A DNA stretch of 64,000 nt. Origin: Verrucomicrobiota bacterium. GTDB lineage: Bacteria; Verrucomicrobiota; Verrucomicrobiia; Limisphaerales; JACQFS01. Made by a program: the position numbers and the translations under genes. A model generated the notes under the pieces. It had not been told where the DNA came from. It did no database searches and saw only the letters and a program-made list of their open reading frames with translations. This document shows, piece after piece, positions 62,459 through 64,000 of the stretch; position 1 is the first letter of the stretch, and the number at the start of each line of letters is the position of its first letter. The DNA lies in assembly GCA_016199935.1 (NCBI GenBank), contig JACQFS010000015.1, forward strand, positions 39,455 to 103,454, read 5' to 3'.

Positions 62459-62546
62459 CACACGGAGGGGCGACACTTTTGTCGCCCGCGTTCATCCAAT
62501 TTGAATGAGTAACGAAGGGCGACAAAAATGTCGCCCCTCCTTGTGT
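62459..62546. repeat. Inverted repeat (cacacggaggggcgacacttttgtcgccc ... gggcgacaaaaatgtcgcccctccttgtgt)
   Basis: Arms 62459-62487 and 62517-62546 are near-perfect reverse complements, in the divergent sulfatase/DUF1592 intergenic region. Confidence 0.9.
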
Positions 62547-62594
62547 CACGCTGAATAGCCGATAAATTCCCTGAGTCTGCTGAAAGCCTTTTTA

Positions 62595-64000
62595 ATGACA
62601 CGTTCGCTGACATTTCTTGGTCTGCTCGCCGCCAGCGCGGTGGGTCTGGTTCCATTGCCCGGCCTGGCCGCCTCGCCTGAGTTCAAGCGCGTCGCCGTGC
62701 CGTTCATGGATAAGTATTGTTACGAGTGCCACGGCGGAAAGAAGACCAAGGGCGATCTCGACCTCAAGCAGTTCAAGGACGACGCGAAAATTCTTGAGAA
62801 CCGCAAGCTCTGGCTTGGCGCGCTCAAGCAGTCGGGCTCGGGCGAGATGCCGCCGAAGAAACATCCGACGCGGCCGACGGCGGTTGAACTCGCGAAGTTC
62901 GATGCCGCCATCAACACCGCGCTCGACCGCGCCGAGGCCGGCGCGAAGCCCGATCCGGGTCGCGTCACCATTCGCCGGCTCAACCGCAACGAATACAACC
63001 ACACCGTCCGCGACCTGCTCGGCGTGGACTTCAATGCGGCGGAAAATTTCCCCGCCGACGACATTGGCTACGGTTTCGACAACATCGGCGACGTGCTGAC
63101 GCTTTCGCCGGTGCATCTGGAGCGCTACCTCGCCGCCGCCGAGACGGTCGCCGCGCGTGCGGTGCCGGCTGAATTGCCGAAGCCGCCGTCGCGCACGACC
63201 TACTCGATTTTTTTGGAGCCGAGCAATTACCACTCGGAGAACGGCACGCGCCCGGTGACGAACTCGACGCCGGAACTTTTCACGCAGCAGAAGATCACGG
63301 TCGCCGGCGACTACCGCTTCGAGGTCCGCGCGAGCGCGACCGCGCCGACGAACACCGAGCCGGTGAAGATGACGCTGCTGCTGGACGACCGGGAGCTGAC
63401 GACGGTGACGGTCACGAACCGCCGGAAGAAATGGGAGACCTTCGAGGTGAAGCTGGACGCGCTGCCCGTGGGCGAGCACCGCTTCGCCGCGCGTTTCGCG
63501 AACCGCACCGAGGGCGCGACGAACCGGATGCTCTTCATCAACGAGTTCAAGGTCATCGGCCCCGCAGACACGCGGACGGATTTCCAACGGCGGATCGCCG
63601 CGAGCACGACGGGCAAACCGCCTGCGGAGCAGGCGCGCGCGTTCGTAGAGTGGTTCGTGACGCGCGCATTCCGCCGGCCCGCGACGAAGGAGGAGATCGC
63701 GCGCTACGTGAAGATGATCGAGTCGGCGCAGGCCGCGGCTGATGGAAAGCTTGAGGCGGGGGCGCAGCAACTGATCAAGGTCGTGCTGTGCTCACCGAAG
63801 TTTCTCTTCCGCATCGAGGGCGACGAGCAGCCCAAGGCGCGCGACGCGCATCCGATTAGTGACCATCAGCTCGCGTCGCGGCTCAGTTATTTTTTGTGGA
63901 ACTCGATGCCGGACGAGGAACTCTTCGCGCTCGCGGCGAAGAAGGAGCTCGGCAAAAATCTCGACGCCCAAGTGCGCCGGATGCTGAAGGACCCGAAGGC
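62595..64000 (+). CDS. DUF1592/DUF1587-type cytochrome-like protein (truncated by window end)
   Basis: ATG at 62595: MTRSLTFLGLLAASAVGLVPLPGLAASPEFKRVAVPFMDKYCYECHGGKKTKGDLDLKQF...RRLNRNEYNHTVRDLLGVDF; open to the window end and so absent from the ORF track. Confidence 0.9.
   Translation, partial: MTRSLTFLGLLAASAVGLVPLPGLAASPEFKRVAVPFMDKYCYECHGGKKTKGDLDLKQFKDDAKILENRKLWLGALKQSGSGEMPPKKHPTRPTAVELAKFDAAINTALDRAEAGAKPDPGRVTIRRLNRNEYNHTVRDLLGVDFNAAENFPADDIGYGFDNIGDVLTLSPVHLERYLAAAETVAARAVPAELPKPPSRTTYSIFLEPSNYHSENGTRPVTNSTPELFTQQKITVAGDYRFEVRASATAPTNTEPVKMTLLLDDRELTTVTVTNRRKKWETFEVKLDALPVGEHRFAARFANRTEGATNRMLFINEFKVIGPADTRTDFQRRIAASTTGKPPAEQARAFVEWFVTRAFRRPATKEEIARYVKMIESAQAAADGKLEAGAQQLIKVVLCSPKFLFRIEGDEQPKARDAHPISDHQLASRLSYFLWNSMPDEELFALAAKKELGKNLDAQVRRMLKDPK

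Overview
GC-rich chromosomal window, most consistent with a Verrucomicrobiota/Planctomycetota (PVC) bacterium. This is inferred from DUF1501/DUF1549-DUF1553/DUF1552/DUF1592 proteins, PVC-type CxxCH cytochrome domains and many Cys-type sulfatases. From the left: a probable heterodimeric ABC exporter pair; a glycan locus (GT2, FkbM and two class I methyltransferases, GT4, GT2); a HEAT/cytochrome dehydrogenase-like protein and a PQQ-like propeller; DUF1553+DUF1501 pairs; trpS; a PfkB kinase; four sulfatases; a cupredoxin-like/cyclase/porin cluster; a DUF1592-DUF1552-DUF1501 run; a YgiQ radical SAM protein; and a run of secreted hydrolases (ceramidase-like, alpha/beta hydrolases, SGNH, sialidase-like). 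No rRNA, tRNA, transposase or CRISPR array was recognised. The most unusual signal is several families of short 'word-like' repeats, mostly heptamers such as CCAAGGA, AACTCGA, AACTTTG and ACTGAAT, often arranged as long inverted repeats. They lie inside genes as well as between them. They encode the Sec-signal-like N-termini of unrelated secreted proteins and in-frame linkers at the same inter-domain position of two DUF1549/DUF1553 paralogs. Because 7 mod 3 = 1, a heptamer array reads as a 7-residue repeating peptide; (CCTTGGT)3 reads PWSLVLG. This looks like a repeat system supplying signal peptides and linkers. All calls are from reading the sequence and the ORF track; no searches were run.
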